Shown piece by piece: positions 8,562 through 16,307 of a stretch of 64,000 bases of DNA. The DNA comes from Cupriavidus cauae (GTDB lineage Bacteria; Pseudomonadota; Gammaproteobacteria; Burkholderiales; Burkholderiaceae), in the NCBI RefSeq assembly GCF_008632125.1, contig NZ_VWRN01000017.1, forward strand, positions 1 through 64,000, given 5' to 3'. The notes below the pieces were generated by a model. It had not been told where the DNA came from. It was given only the letters and a program-made list of their open reading frames with translations, and searched no databases. Each line of letters starts with the position of its first letter. The first letter of the stretch is position 1. Made by a program: the position numbers and the translations under genes.

Positions 8562-9035
8562 ATGGCAACCCAGATGCAAGGAGGCGGCGCCCAGCGGTCC
8601 GGCGGCGTTCTTCGCGATGTGATGACCGCACAGCCAGCCTTTCTGACGCAGGACGACACGATCAAGCGCGCGGCCGAACTGATGGCCCAGCTCGATGTCG
8701 GCGCGCTGCCCGTTTGCGACGGGCGCCGGCTGACCGGCATGGTGACCGACCGCGACATCACCGTGCGCTGCACCGCGGCTGGGGCGGACCCCGCCAGCAC
8801 CAAGGTGACCCAGGCGATGAGCGAGGACGTGCAGTGGTGCAGCGATGACGAGTCCATCGACACCGCGCGCGAGAAGATGGCGGCGCATCAGATTCGCCGT
8901 CTGGCGGTGATCGACAAGGATCATCATCTGGTCGGCATGGTGTCGCTGGGCGACCTGGCCGTGAAGACCGGCGACACCGGCGGTACCGGCGAGGCGCTGC
9001 AGGGCGTTTCGCAACCGGCGCAGCCGTCCCGCTGA
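8562..9035 (+). CDS. CBS-domain protein
   Basis: A 157-residue protein with a tandem CBS pair (Bateman module). CBS1 starts at RDVMTAQPAFLTQDDTIKRA and includes LPVCDGRRLTGMVTDRDI; CBS2 is at VTQAMSEDVQWCSDDESI through LAVIDKDHHLVGMVSLGDLA. Such stand-alone pairs bind adenosine nucleotides and are common stress or energy sensors in proteobacteria. The ATG at 8562 follows AAGGAGAAA. The frame extends upstream to 8337 but would run through the promoter. Small stress genes follow in the same direction and a sigma-54-like promoter precedes it. Confidence 0.88.
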   Translation: MATQMQGGGAQRSGGVLRDVMTAQPAFLTQDDTIKRAAELMAQLDVGALPVCDGRRLTGMVTDRDITVRCTAAGADPASTKVTQAMSEDVQWCSDDESIDTAREKMAAHQIRRLAVIDKDHHLVGMVSLGDLAVKTGDTGGTGEALQGVSQPAQPSR

Positions 9036-9070
9036 TGTCGCGCTGACGTCGCGCCGACGTCGAATGCCGC

Positions 9071-9090
9071 TTGCCTGCGGGCGCAGGCAA
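9071..9090. terminator. Hairpin after the CBS gene
   Basis: TTGCCTGC GGGC GCAGGCAA is a perfect 8-bp stem with a 4-nt loop, 36 bp past the CBS stop. There is no T-tract, so it may be a weak terminator, an mRNA end-stabilising structure or a processing site before the DUF3008 gene. Confidence 0.45.
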
Positions 9091-9165
9091 CGACCGGGAT
9101 TTACAAGGCTTGCAAGATTGCACCGATCCCCGCCCACCCGATTCGATGACTCAATGGAGGACACG

Positions 9166-9354
9166 ATGCCAGCCAAATCGAAATCGCAGCAAATGGCCGC
9201 CGGGGCCGCGCTGTCGGCCAAACGTGGCGACAAGAAGGTCGGCGAGCTCAAGGGCGCGTCGAAGTCGATGTACAAGTCGATGAGCGAGAAGGAACTGCAC
9301 GACATGGCATCGACGCCGCAGAAGGGCAAGCCGGACCACAAGTCCGAGAGCTGA
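9166..9354 (+). CDS. DUF3008 family small protein
   Basis: A 62-residue, Lys/Ser-rich, highly charged protein (MPAKSKSQQMAAGAALSAKR, then SKSMYKSMSEKELHDMA and TPQKGKPDHK). This is the DUF3008 pattern of short conserved proteins often found in stress-gene neighbourhoods; the molecular role is unknown. The start at 9166 follows a clear GGAGG. The stop TGA overlaps an ATG by one base (TGATG at 9352-9356), but the next real gene probably starts at 9489. It may be read with the CBS gene 131 bp upstream. Confidence 0.8.
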   Translation: MPAKSKSQQMAAGAALSAKRGDKKVGELKGASKSMYKSMSEKELHDMASTPQKGKPDHKSES

Positions 9355-9379
9355 TGCAAGTCACCGGCGTCCGATCGGG

Positions 9380-9451
9380 TCCGATAGGCCCGTCAGGCCC
9401 GTCAGGCCCGATGGGTCCGAGAGGTCCGAGAGGTCCGATGGGACTGATGGG
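9380..9451 (+). repeat. 9-bp tandem repeat between DUF3008 and DUF4142 genes
   Basis: Eight 9-bp units, TCCGATAGG/CCCGTCAGG/TCCGAGAGG type. In the frame running into the next gene they would encode Gly-X-Y collagen-like triplets (GPSGPMGPRGPRGPMG). Since this frame precedes a normal signal peptide, the repeat is more likely intergenic. Confidence 0.8.
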
Positions 9452-9488
9452 CTCACCAGCCGGCGACGTCCGTCGATGGAGATTCGCG

Positions 9489-10109
9489 ATGACGACAAGC
9501 GCATTCACCCCTCGCACGGCGGCCCGGCTGTTGCTGGCCGCCGCCGCGTTGGCCACCGCGCTGGCCGCGGGCCCGGCGCCGGCGCAGCCCGGCGCGGCCT
9601 CGCCGCTGGCGACGCCGCCCACGGGCGCCTCCAAGCCGCCTGCGACCTCGCTGTCGACGGACGACCTGCGCTTTATCGACGAAGCGATCCTGACCGCGGC
9701 AATGGGCGTCGAGACCGCCAACATGGCGCTCGAGGTCTCCGCCGATCCGACGCTGCTGGCCTACGCCCGCAGCGCGGCCCGCGACTACCGCGCGCTCGCG
9801 GCGGAACTGGCACGCATCGCGCAGAGCAAGGGCGTGCAGCCCGAACAGCGGCTGCCGGAGGCGCCGGAGGTCACCAAGCTGCGCTCGCTCAAGGGCGCCG
9901 AGTTCGACCGCATGTTCGTGCAGATCGTCGCGGTCGACGCCAATCGCCAGGCGCTGGCGCTGTTCCAGCGGCAGGCCGAGATCGGCAAGGACCCGGCGCT
10001 TCGGGCCTTCGCCAAGCGCACGCTGCCGATGCTGGAAGAGCGCCTGTCGCAGGGCAAGTCGATGTCCACGCGGACCATGACGTGGCGCAGCGGGATCGCG
10101 CAGCGATGA
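9489..10109 (+). CDS. DUF4142 domain secreted protein
   Basis: A 206-residue protein with an N-terminal signal peptide (AARLLLAAAALATALAAGPAPAQ, cleavage near residue 31) and a DUF4142 ferritin-like four-helix domain from about residue 52 (LSTDDLRFIDEAILTAAMG, then TLLAYARSAARDYRALAAEL). Members are periplasmic, often induced by stress; the function is not established. The start at 9489 has GGAG upstream and gives a clean signal peptide. The in-frame extension back to 9354 would place a collagen-like repeat before it and is rejected. Confidence 0.8.
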   Translation: MTTSAFTPRTAARLLLAAAALATALAAGPAPAQPGAASPLATPPTGASKPPATSLSTDDLRFIDEAILTAAMGVETANMALEVSADPTLLAYARSAARDYRALAAELARIAQSKGVQPEQRLPEAPEVTKLRSLKGAEFDRMFVQIVAVDANRQALALFQRQAEIGKDPALRAFAKRTLPMLEERLSQGKSMSTRTMTWRSGIAQR

Positions 10110-10196
10110 GGTCGCGGTCCGATTTCCCGACTGGACGGGCGCGCGAAGACAACGGCGCGCGCCTCTCTTTGCTTTCCTGACTCAGCGAGCACGCCC

Positions 10197-10595
10197 ATGC
10201 CAGACTCCATTCCTTCTCAGCCCACCCCGCCGACCGCCGCCGCCACCTCCGCGCAGGACGACGACCTGCTCCGGCAGGCGCGCGACCATATCGCCGAGGA
10301 ATTCGGCGGCTCCCTGCCGCAGGGCATCGAGGTGGGCATCGAGGACAAGCGCATCCGGCTGCGCGGACGCGTGGCCGATCTGCCGACCGCCGAGCGCATC
10401 GCCAAGGCGGCGGCCATCGGTCCCGGCATCCTCGGCGTCTACAACGAACTGCAGGCGGCCGATAACAGCGAACCGGCCAGCCCGATCGCGGGAGCCGAGG
10501 CCGCCGATGCCATCGACGCGCCCGAGCCCGGCGAGCGGGGAGAACGCGGCGCACCGTTGCCGCCGCCGCCCGGGCCGATCCATCACAAGGTGTGA
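10197..10595 (+). CDS. Small BON-domain protein
   Basis: A 132-residue protein with one BON domain at about residues 22-85 (DDLLRQARDHIAEEFG, GIEVGIEDKRIRLRGRVADL, GILGVYNELQ) and an acidic, Pro-rich tail. No signal peptide is evident. BON modules typically bind membranes or polysaccharide, but this one has no assigned role. It is one of four BON proteins in the window. Its stop codon is inside the first unit of a 14-bp repeat array. Confidence 0.78.
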   Translation: MPDSIPSQPTPPTAAATSAQDDDLLRQARDHIAEEFGGSLPQGIEVGIEDKRIRLRGRVADLPTAERIAKAAAIGPGILGVYNELQAADNSEPASPIAGAEAADAIDAPEPGERGERGAPLPPPPGPIHHKV

Positions 10596-10800
10596 GACCG
10601 CGGGTGTGAGACCGCGGGTGCGAGGCCGCGGGTGTGAGACCGCGGGTGCGAGGCCGCGGGTGTGAGACCGCGGGTGCGAGGCCGCGGGTGCGAGGCCGCG
10701 GGTGTGAGACCGCGGGTGTGAGACCGCGGGTGCGAGGCCGCGGGCGTGAGACCGCGGGTGTGAGGCCGCGGGTGTGAGGCCGCGGGTGTGAGGCCGCGCC
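10591..10800. repeat. 14-bp tandem array, 15 copies
   Basis: Fifteen consecutive units of TGTGAGACCGCGGG, varying only at base 3 (T/C) and base 7 (A/G) in nearly all copies; the last unit ends CGCC. The array starts at the stop codon of the BON gene (TGA at 10593-10595). Each unit holds the palindrome CCGCGG, so single strands can pair with themselves, and each has TGA in one phase. The rest of the gap to the convergent hemerythrin gene (10801-10927) has GCCGAGG/GACGAGCC echoes and nothing else. Confidence 0.95.
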
Positions 10801-10927
10801 GCTGTGAGACCGCAGCACGGCCGCTGAAAACGCCTGCGGCGCGGTATGAATCCGCGCCGCAGGCAGCCGAGGCCGTCAGGCGAGCCTCAGCCGACGAGCC
10901 TCGGCGACGAGGCCTTAGTGACGAGCC

Positions 10928-11395
10928 TTACGCCATGGCCCCCATCAGCTCTTCCTTGCGGGCCGTCATCTGCTCGGCCATCTCGCCCAGCTCCACGTTC
11001 TTGCTGATGACCATCTTGAAGAGTTCGTTCTCCTCTTCCTGCACGTGGTGGTTGACGTATTCGGACAGCACCTTGTAGTTGGCCTCCAGCATCTCGCCGC
11101 TCAGGTCGCCTTCGATCGCCGCGATCAGGTCCTTGGCGACCTGGTGTTCGACCTTCGCTTCATCGAGCATCTCGTCGATCTTCTCGTGGACCCCGCGCAA
11201 GCCGGGATAGAAGATCTCCTCCTCGATCTGCGCATGCACGGTCAGCTCATGGCAGGTCTGCTGCGCGATCTGCTCCTTCTCGGAACGCTCCTTCGCGCTC
11301 TCGAACGACTTGAACAGCTTCTTGACGTTGCGGTGGTCGTCGAGCAGCAGGCTCAGCGCGGCGCGTTGCGCGGTCGGAATCTTGGACTTGTCCAT
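10928..11395 (-). CDS. Hemerythrin HHE-domain protein
   Basis: A 155-residue all-helical protein with the hemerythrin HHE pattern: DDHRNVKKLF near residues 19-28, CHELTVHAQIEEEIFYPGL with H-x-x-x-E metal ligands, VEHQVAKDLI and YVNHHVQEEENELF. Such proteins bind a di-iron centre and take part in oxygen, nitric oxide or iron-stress responses. AAGGAG precedes the ATG at 11395. It lies 116 bp behind a BON gene on the same strand and may share its promoter. It is convergent with the BON gene and repeat array to its left. Confidence 0.88.
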   Translation of the reverse strand: MDKSKIPTAQRAALSLLLDDHRNVKKLFKSFESAKERSEKEQIAQQTCHELTVHAQIEEEIFYPGLRGVHEKIDEMLDEAKVEHQVAKDLIAAIEGDLSGEMLEANYKVLSEYVNHHVQEEENELFKMVISKNVELGEMAEQMTARKEELMGAMA

Positions 11396-11511
11396 GCGAA
11401 ACTCCTTTTATCGTGGTGGGGAATTGCTTTGTGGTGCTGCGTCAGTGCTGCGTGGGCCGTTACCGAAGCCCTGTTTCCATCCGGTCCGTCGTTACCCTTC
11501 GGCGGGTGCCG

Positions 11512-11949
11512 TCAGGCCCGGGACTCGCTGCGATCCGGCGCGACCCGGATCCGGTTCTCGATATCGGACACGCCCTGGCAGGCGTCGACACACTCCTCGA
11601 TCTGCCGGCGCGCCGTACGGCTGCCGACCTGGCCTTCGAGCGTGACGTGGCCGCCTTCGACGCGGACCGATACCTCGCTGACATCGAGCCCCGCGCGCCA
11701 CAGGCGCTCGCAGACCCGATCCAGAATGCGATCGTCCGAATAGCTGATGCGGTTGCCCGCACCGCGGCCGGCATCGCCTTGCCGCTGATAGCTCGGGTTT
11801 TCGTTCTTGAAGCCGCCGTAACTGCTTTGACCGGGATCGGCACTGCGGCTGCGCACCTCGTCGCCAGACCGGTCGGTGCGGGTCCCCGGCGCGGCAAACG
11901 GTGCCCCGGTGACACTGCGTTCTCGCGGATTGCTGGTGGATTGCTGCAT
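11512..11949 (-). CDS. BON-domain protein
   Basis: A 145-residue protein. The first 70 residues are polar and probably disordered (QQSTSNPRERSVTG, SYGGFKNENPSYQRQ). One BON domain is at about 72-140 (DDRILDRVCERLWRAG, VSVRVEGGHVTLEGQVGSR, SDIENRIRV). It resembles the C-terminal part of the two larger BON proteins. The ATG at 11949 follows AAGGAG; the longer frame to 12072 lacks this. It probably leads an operon with the hemerythrin gene. Confidence 0.8.
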   Translation of the reverse strand: MQQSTSNPRERSVTGAPFAAPGTRTDRSGDEVRSRSADPGQSSYGGFKNENPSYQRQGDAGRGAGNRISYSDDRILDRVCERLWRAGLDVSEVSVRVEGGHVTLEGQVGSRTARRQIEECVDACQGVSDIENRIRVAPDRSESRA

Positions 11950-12032
11950 GCCTCGACTCCTTGTGCTCCGGTTTGCATCGATCGCCGCGGGCCGGCGCTG
12001 AGGCGCGTCCAAGCTGCGGCTTCGAGCCAAGA

Positions 12033-12048
12033 CGCAATATCCATACCG
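12033..12048 (-). promoter_or_regulatory. Sigma-54-type -24/-12 promoter, BON/hemerythrin
   Basis: On the minus strand the site reads CGGTATGGATATTGCG: GG-N10-GC with A and G at -24-block consensus places and ATTGC at -12. It is 84 nt upstream of the BON start at 11949. It faces away from the CinA promoter at 12211 in the same 332-bp divergent gap. Confidence 0.5.
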
Positions 12049-12210
12049 CCGGCACGACGGCCACTCTTGCACACGCTCTCGCCGGGAAATGGCCGCTGCC
12101 GGCGTGTTTGCGGCGTTCGGAATTGCATGCAGCGCCGCTTTTTACACACTTTCCCGATGTCCGCCGCGCGCCACGTGGCAAAGCGTGCAGATTTGACCAA
12201 GGCGCGTCGG

Positions 12211-12226
12211 TGGCATGGAATCTGCA
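12211..12226 (+). promoter_or_regulatory. Sigma-54-type -24/-12 promoter, CinA-like gene
   Basis: TGGCATGGAATCTGCA has a perfect TGGCAYR block and CTGCA for TTGCA, with exact GG-N10-GC spacing, 56 nt before the CinA-like start. About 70 bp further upstream is CTTTTTACACACTTT (12138-12152), which resembles a sequence before the 37224 BON gene and could be an activator site. Confidence 0.6.
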
Positions 12227-12281
12227 CACGCGATGTGGATGTCGATGTCGTTTTGGATTGGGAAAGCGGGAGGAAAACGAG

Positions 12282-12791
12282 ATGAATGCCCATGAGGAGG
12301 CCGCACGCTTTCTGTTGCGGCATGGCCTGCGCCTGGCCACCGCGGAATCGTGCACGGCCGGCCTGATCGCCGCGCGCATCGCCGATGTGCCCGGCTGTGG
12401 CGACGCGCTGCGTTGCGCGGTGGTGGCCTATGCCCCGGCAATCAAGCATCGCGTGCTGGGCGTGTCGCCGGAAACGATCCGCCGCCATGGGCTGACCAGC
12501 GAAGAGGTATCGCTGGCGATGGCGCGCGGCGTGCTGGCGCTGACCGATGCCAACCTGGCGATCGCCAACACCGGCATTGCGGACGGCAAGGGCGATGACG
12601 GCACGCCGCCCGGCACGCAGTGTTTCGCCTGGATCTTCAGGCAGACCGGTCGCGGCGACGGCCGTACCGTCGAGTTTTCGGAGACGGTACGCCTGCGCGG
12701 CGGCCGCAACGAGGTTCGCGAGGCGGCCGCCGAATTCGCACTGGCGCAGATCGCCCGCTATTACGCGCTGGCACAGCAGCGGGAGCGATGA
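12282..12791 (+). CDS. CinA C-terminal domain protein (nicotinamide-nucleotide amidohydrolase-like)
   Basis: A 169-residue stand-alone CinA-C/PncC domain. It should deamidate nicotinamide mononucleotide to nicotinate mononucleotide in the pyridine nucleotide salvage cycle. Family motifs are LATAESCTAGLIAARIADVPG near residues 18-38, where the Ser/Cys pocket lies, VVAYAPAIKHRVLGV, and NTGIADGKGDD with PPGTQCFAW in place of the usual GIAGPxGGxxxKPVGTV. The altered GIAGP loop raises the chance that the substrate differs from the classical enzyme. The start ATG 12282 follows GGGAGGAAAA. It lies in the stress island behind a sigma-54-like promoter. Confidence 0.82.
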   Translation: MNAHEEAARFLLRHGLRLATAESCTAGLIAARIADVPGCGDALRCAVVAYAPAIKHRVLGVSPETIRRHGLTSEEVSLAMARGVLALTDANLAIANTGIADGKGDDGTPPGTQCFAWIFRQTGRGDGRTVEFSETVRLRGGRNEVREAAAEFALAQIARYYALAQQRER

Positions 12792-12802
12792 TCTCGCTGG
12801 TT

Positions 12803-12874
12803 TCGCCGACCTCGCCGACCTCGCCGACCTCGCCGACCTCGCTGACCTCCCTGACCTCGCTGACCTTGCCGGCC
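12803..12874. repeat. 9-bp tandem repeat after the CinA-like gene
   Basis: Eight units of TCGCCGACC, drifting to TCGCTGACC and TTGCCGGCC, in the 132-bp gap between the convergent CinA-like and sensor-kinase genes. No separate terminator was seen. Confidence 0.9.
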
Positions 12875-12923
12875 GGGCTGACTGGCCGGCCAAGCTGGCG
12901 GGGCAACGCGTGCCCCGATGAGA

Positions 12924-14906
12924 TCAGGCGCGACGGGACGGCTGGCACGCCGGCAGGAACAGCGTGACCGTGGTTCCCTTGCCCGGAGCCGAGCGCACCG
13001 TGACCGCACCGCCCGCCTCGCGGCAGAAGTCGCTGACCTGGCTCAGGCCGAGACCGGTGCCGGCGCCGTCCGGCTTGGTAGTAAACAACGGCTCAAGCGC
13101 CCGGTCCGCGACGTGAGCCGGCATGCCGATGCCGCTGTCGCTGACCCAGAGCCGCACGTAGACGCCGCGCATCGGCGTCGCGGCATCGCGCGAATCGTCT
13201 TCGGCGCGGTCTTCGTCCGCGCCGTCTTCTGCGGCGTGGTGTGCTCCGGCGCGGTCTTCTTCGGCGTGAGCTTCCGCCCGAGGATCGGCACGATCGGCAG
13301 TATTGGTACGATCGGCAAGATGGACATCATCGGACGGCTCCGCTGACCCGCGCCGCGCGGCGAGTCCCGGCGGCAGCGAGGCCCCACCGCCATAGGCCGC
13401 GCCGAGATTGGCGGCACCGATCTCCAGCACCCCACCCTCGGGCATCGCATCGCGCGCGTTGGCCGCGAGGTTCAACAGCGCCAGACCCAGCTCGCAGCGG
13501 TCGGCAAGGACCGGCAGGCAATCGGGACTGAGCGCATAGCGCAAGGCGATGCCGGAGCCGAGCGTCGCGCGGATCAGCGGATCGCATTGCTGCAGCTCCT
13601 CGTGCAGCGCAATGGCCTCGCTGCGATGTTCGCGCCGCCGCACCACGCCGAGCAGCCGCTCGGCCAGCAGCGCGCCGCTGGCCAGGCTCTTGCGGATGCC
13701 GGCCAGCGCGGTACGGTTGGCGCGGTCCGCCCGCTCGGCCCGGTCCGCATTTCCCGCGACACCGGGCCGCAGCAGCAGCACGTCGGTATAGGCCGAAATC
13801 ACCGCCAGCACATTGCGGAAGTCGTGCGCGACCGAGCCGATCAGCTGCCCCATCGCCTCGAACTTGCGCGACTGCCGATAGCGCTTTTCCAGTTGTTCAC
13901 GGCGCGCGCATTCGTCGCGCCAGCGCCGCCGTACCGCTTCCTCGGCGCGAATGCGCCGCAACGCGCTCCATAACGACAGGCACAGCACCGCCGAGACGAT
14001 GCCCGCCGCCAGCGAGGCGGGCGCCATGCGTTGCCACCAGGCGCGATAGACCACGCGATACGGCACGCTGACCATGGCGCTGGCCACGCCGTCTTCGACC
14101 GGATGGACCGTGACCAGCCATGCATGGCCGTCGGCGCGCTCGACTCGCTGTGCTGCGTCGCCGTCCCGCGCATGCCGCACCATGGCCGCGAAGCGCGCCG
14201 CGTCGGGGTCCGGCCAGGGATACGCCGCCAGCACCGCGCCATCGCTGCGCACCAGTGCCGCGCGGTAACCGTCGGTGTGCTCGAGCAATTGCCGGTAGAA
14301 GTCGGCGAAATAGGAAGGCCGCAGCGAGATCGACACGATGCCGGCGAGCCGTTGGCCATGCATGCGCGGCATGCTGGCCTTGAACACCGGCTCGGGAATC
14401 ACGCCGCCGATCAGCACCGCGGACAGGTGCATGGGCTCGCGATCGACCATGATCGCCCGATAGTCCTCCCGTTCCGAGATATTGAGCATCGGCGCCGGGT
14501 AGAGCAGGCTGCTGACCAGCAGCGTGCCGTCGTCGCCGAAGATGCCGAGCGCAAAGGCTTGCGGCAGACCACGGCCCATCCGTGCCATGCGCCGATGCAG
14601 TTCGAGCTCATGGTGGCGAATGTCCGCGTTGCTCCATTGCACCGTCAGGTCGCGCAGGCGCTGGTCAGCCAGCCGGTTGCTCTCCATCACCTTGCTCGCG
14701 TGCTCCTGCACCACCCGTGCTAGCAGCGCGCATTGACGCTGGGCATCGGCGAACGCATCGCGCAGCGCGAGCCATCCCCAGCCGGCCAGCAGGCACAGCG
14801 GCAACAGCAGAGTGCTGGCCAGCAGCAGCGCGGTGACGCGCCGGCGCAGCGGAAAATCGGCTTGGGGATCGGCCTGCGTGGCCTCGGCGGAATCGAAGGT
14901 GTTCAT
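12924..14906 (-). CDS. Sensor histidine kinase with periplasmic CACHE-like domain (orphan)
   Basis: A 660-residue inner-membrane kinase. A first membrane helix is at 25-45, a periplasmic double-CACHE-like sensor at about 46-290 (includes YPAPMLNISEREDYRAIM), and a second helix at 297-315. The HisKA phospho-acceptor is H361 in GSVAHDFRNVL. The ATPase domain has the N box LLNLAANARDAM (477-488), G1 DSGIGMP (590-596), F LFTTK (607-611) and G2 GAGTGLGLS (614-622). The layout recalls DctB-type kinases, which work with sigma-54 activators. An acidic Asp/Ala/Arg-rich insertion sits between N and G1 (about 520-578), with a smaller one at 384-398; both come from short DNA repeats. No response regulator gene is adjacent. 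Confidence 0.88.
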   Translation of the reverse strand: MNTFDSAEATQADPQADFPLRRRVTALLLASTLLLPLCLLAGWGWLALRDAFADAQRQCALLARVVQEHASKVMESNRLADQRLRDLTVQWSNADIRHHELELHRRMARMGRGLPQAFALGIFGDDGTLLVSSLLYPAPMLNISEREDYRAIMVDREPMHLSAVLIGGVIPEPVFKASMPRMHGQRLAGIVSISLRPSYFADFYRQLLEHTDGYRAALVRSDGAVLAAYPWPDPDAARFAAMVRHARDGDAAQRVERADGHAWLVTVHPVEDGVASAMVSVPYRVVYRAWWQRMAPASLAAGIVSAVLCLSLWSALRRIRAEEAVRRRWRDECARREQLEKRYRQSRKFEAMGQLIGSVAHDFRNVLAVISAYTDVLLLRPGVAGNADRAERADRANRTALAGIRKSLASGALLAERLLGVVRRREHRSEAIALHEELQQCDPLIRATLGSGIALRYALSPDCLPVLADRCELGLALLNLAANARDAMPEGGVLEIGAANLGAAYGGGASLPPGLAARRGSAEPSDDVHLADRTNTADRADPRAEAHAEEDRAGAHHAAEDGADEDRAEDDSRDAATPMRGVYVRLWVSDSGIGMPAHVADRALEPLFTTKPDGAGTGLGLSQVSDFCREAGGAVTVRSAPGKGTTVTLFLPACQPSRRA

Positions 14907-15031
14907 GGCGGGACCCGGGCGCGGGATGGCATCGCCGTTCGGCCGGATGCGAGCCAGCTTAGTGAGCGGTAGCGAGGCCGCAAGACCGGGAGGGTCAAAA
15001 GCTATAGTCCGCGTCCGGGCGAGTCCCGTAT

Positions 15032-15095
15032 GCGCCGGACTGCCGCGCCGGACTGCCGCGCCGGACTGCCGGGCCGGACTGCCGCGCCGGACGCC
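15032..15095. repeat. 13-bp tandem repeat upstream of the sensor kinase
   Basis: Nearly five copies of GCGCCGGACTGCC; the fourth has GGG at its start and the fifth is one base short. It lies in the 375-bp divergent gap 14907-15281. The gap also holds a TTACA-N7-TGTAA dyad at 15137-15153 and a sigma-54-like promoter. Confidence 0.9.
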
Positions 15096-15224
15096 GCGCG
15101 GAATCGCCCTGCTTGCGGCCCGGCCTGGCCAACGAATTACAACGTCCATGTAAAACCGGCCGAAAACTGGGCGTATCGCGCCGCGCCTCGCGGTGCAGAG
15201 CGCTGCGGTGCCAGCAATCGCGAT

Positions 15225-15240
15225 TGGCATGGTTAGTGCT
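15225..15240 (+). promoter_or_regulatory. Sigma-54-type -24/-12 promoter, small polar protein gene
   Basis: TGGCATGGTTAGTGCT has the full TGGCAYR block and GTGCT for TTGCT with exact spacing, 42 nt before the ATG at 15282. A TTACAACGTCCATGTAA dyad lies 72 bp upstream and could bind an activator. Confidence 0.55.
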
Positions 15241-15281
15241 CATGCGTGGGAAGTGCAACTTGCCTTCGACGGAGTGGACGC

Positions 15282-15632
15282 ATGGCAACAGAATCTCGGC
15301 CCGGGACCGCATCCCCTGATACCGGCAACACCGGCGCCGGCGATACCGGGCGGCAAACCAGCGCCCCGGTCGGCCAACGCAACGATCCGGGCGGGAGCCA
15401 GACCTCCGGCCCGACCCCGGCGCAGAGCGCGCCTGATGCCGGTGGCCGCAATGGCCAGCGCGACAGTCGGAGCGACAGTCGGCAAGATCAGCGCGACAGC
15501 GGCGGCAGCTCCGCAAGCGAGTCCGACCCCGCGGCCGGGCGCGACCTTCCCGATGAAAACGGCGAGCCGCCGTCGGTGAAGCGCCCCGGCGGCAATCCGC
15601 AAGAAAGTGAGCCGCCGGTGGAAAACACCTGA
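15282..15632 (+). CDS. Small disordered hydrophilic protein
   Basis: A 116-residue protein of Gly, Ser, Asp, Pro, Gln and Arg, with no hydrophobic core and no recognised domain (for example RNGQRDSRSDSRQDQRDSGG). The ATG at 15282 follows GGAG. Codon usage resembles its neighbours. A hydrophilin-like stress role is conceivable from composition, but there is no direct evidence. It follows a sigma-54-like promoter and precedes the four-helix protein by 135 bp. Confidence 0.6.
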   Translation: MATESRPGTASPDTGNTGAGDTGRQTSAPVGQRNDPGGSQTSGPTPAQSAPDAGGRNGQRDSRSDSRQDQRDSGGSSASESDPAAGRDLPDENGEPPSVKRPGGNPQESEPPVENT

Positions 15633-15767
15633 ACCAATTCCGAAAAACGTTCTAAAACACTAGAGCACGCCGCCATCAGCACGCAGCCAAGCCCCGGCAT
15701 GCGGTAGCGCGCCCCGGATCCCACCGATCCGCACGACCTCCGCCCCCCTTGCCGAGCCGAGATTGCC

Positions 15768-16289
15768 GTGTTTGCCCAAGCCCGTTTGCCGAACCGTCCG
15801 CACACTGTGAAATCGACCTCTCCGTCTCCAGACGACCCGGCCGCCATGCTGGCGGCCCTGGGCGAACTGGCCGCGCTCTGCGGGCAGTCGCTCGAAGCCG
15901 CATCGGTGAGCGCCGCCGATCCGCAATTGCGGGCGCTGCTGATCCACCGCGCCAACCTGCAACGACGCGCCGCCGCCGATCTGTCGCAGCGCGCCGCCGG
16001 TACGCCCGCCGCACCGCCGCGCGGGGATGGCGCGGCGCATCGCGAGCGCCCCGGCGATACGCCGCTGCAGCTGGCCTGCCGCCGGGCGGGGCGTTCGGTG
16101 GCCGCCTGCGGGGCGCTGCTGCGCGGCGAACTGGAGGATCCGATGCTGCGCCCCTGGCTGATCCGCTATTACCACGAGGCGGCCGACCTGCTGCGGGTGC
16201 TGGAGCAGTTGACGCGCGAGCAGTACCCGGCCACCACGCGCCGCTCGCCGTCGCGGCCGACCGTCAACCGGCCGCTGCCACACCGCTAG
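15768..16289 (+). CDS. Probable four-helix (DUF2383/PA2169-like) protein
   Basis: A 173-residue protein (GTG start at 15768; a second GTG at 15807 or the ATG at codon 27 are alternatives). The helices LAALGELAALCGQSLEAASV, PQLRALLIHRANLQRRAAADL, ACRRAGRSVAACGALLRGEL and PWLIRYYHEAADLLRVLEQL resemble the ferritin-like DUF2383 family, whose members are bacterial stress proteins of unknown chemistry. The match is by pattern, not search. It is followed 18 bp later by a small membrane protein, likely in one operon. Confidence 0.55.
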   Translation: MFAQARLPNRPHTVKSTSPSPDDPAAMLAALGELAALCGQSLEAASVSAADPQLRALLIHRANLQRRAAADLSQRAAGTPAAPPRGDGAAHRERPGDTPLQLACRRAGRSVAACGALLRGELEDPMLRPWLIRYYHEAADLLRVLEQLTREQYPATTRRSPSRPTVNRPLPHR

Positions 16290-16307
16290 ACCACGAAGGC
16301 TGTGTCG

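Noticed and set aside
9107..9123. Sigma-54-like site before the DUF3008 gene (AGGCTTGCAAGATTGCA)
   Set aside because: The GG to GC distance is 11, not 10, which RpoN rarely tolerates.
10591..10800. CRISPR array
   Set aside because: Units are contiguous 14-bp copies with no spacers and no cas genes.
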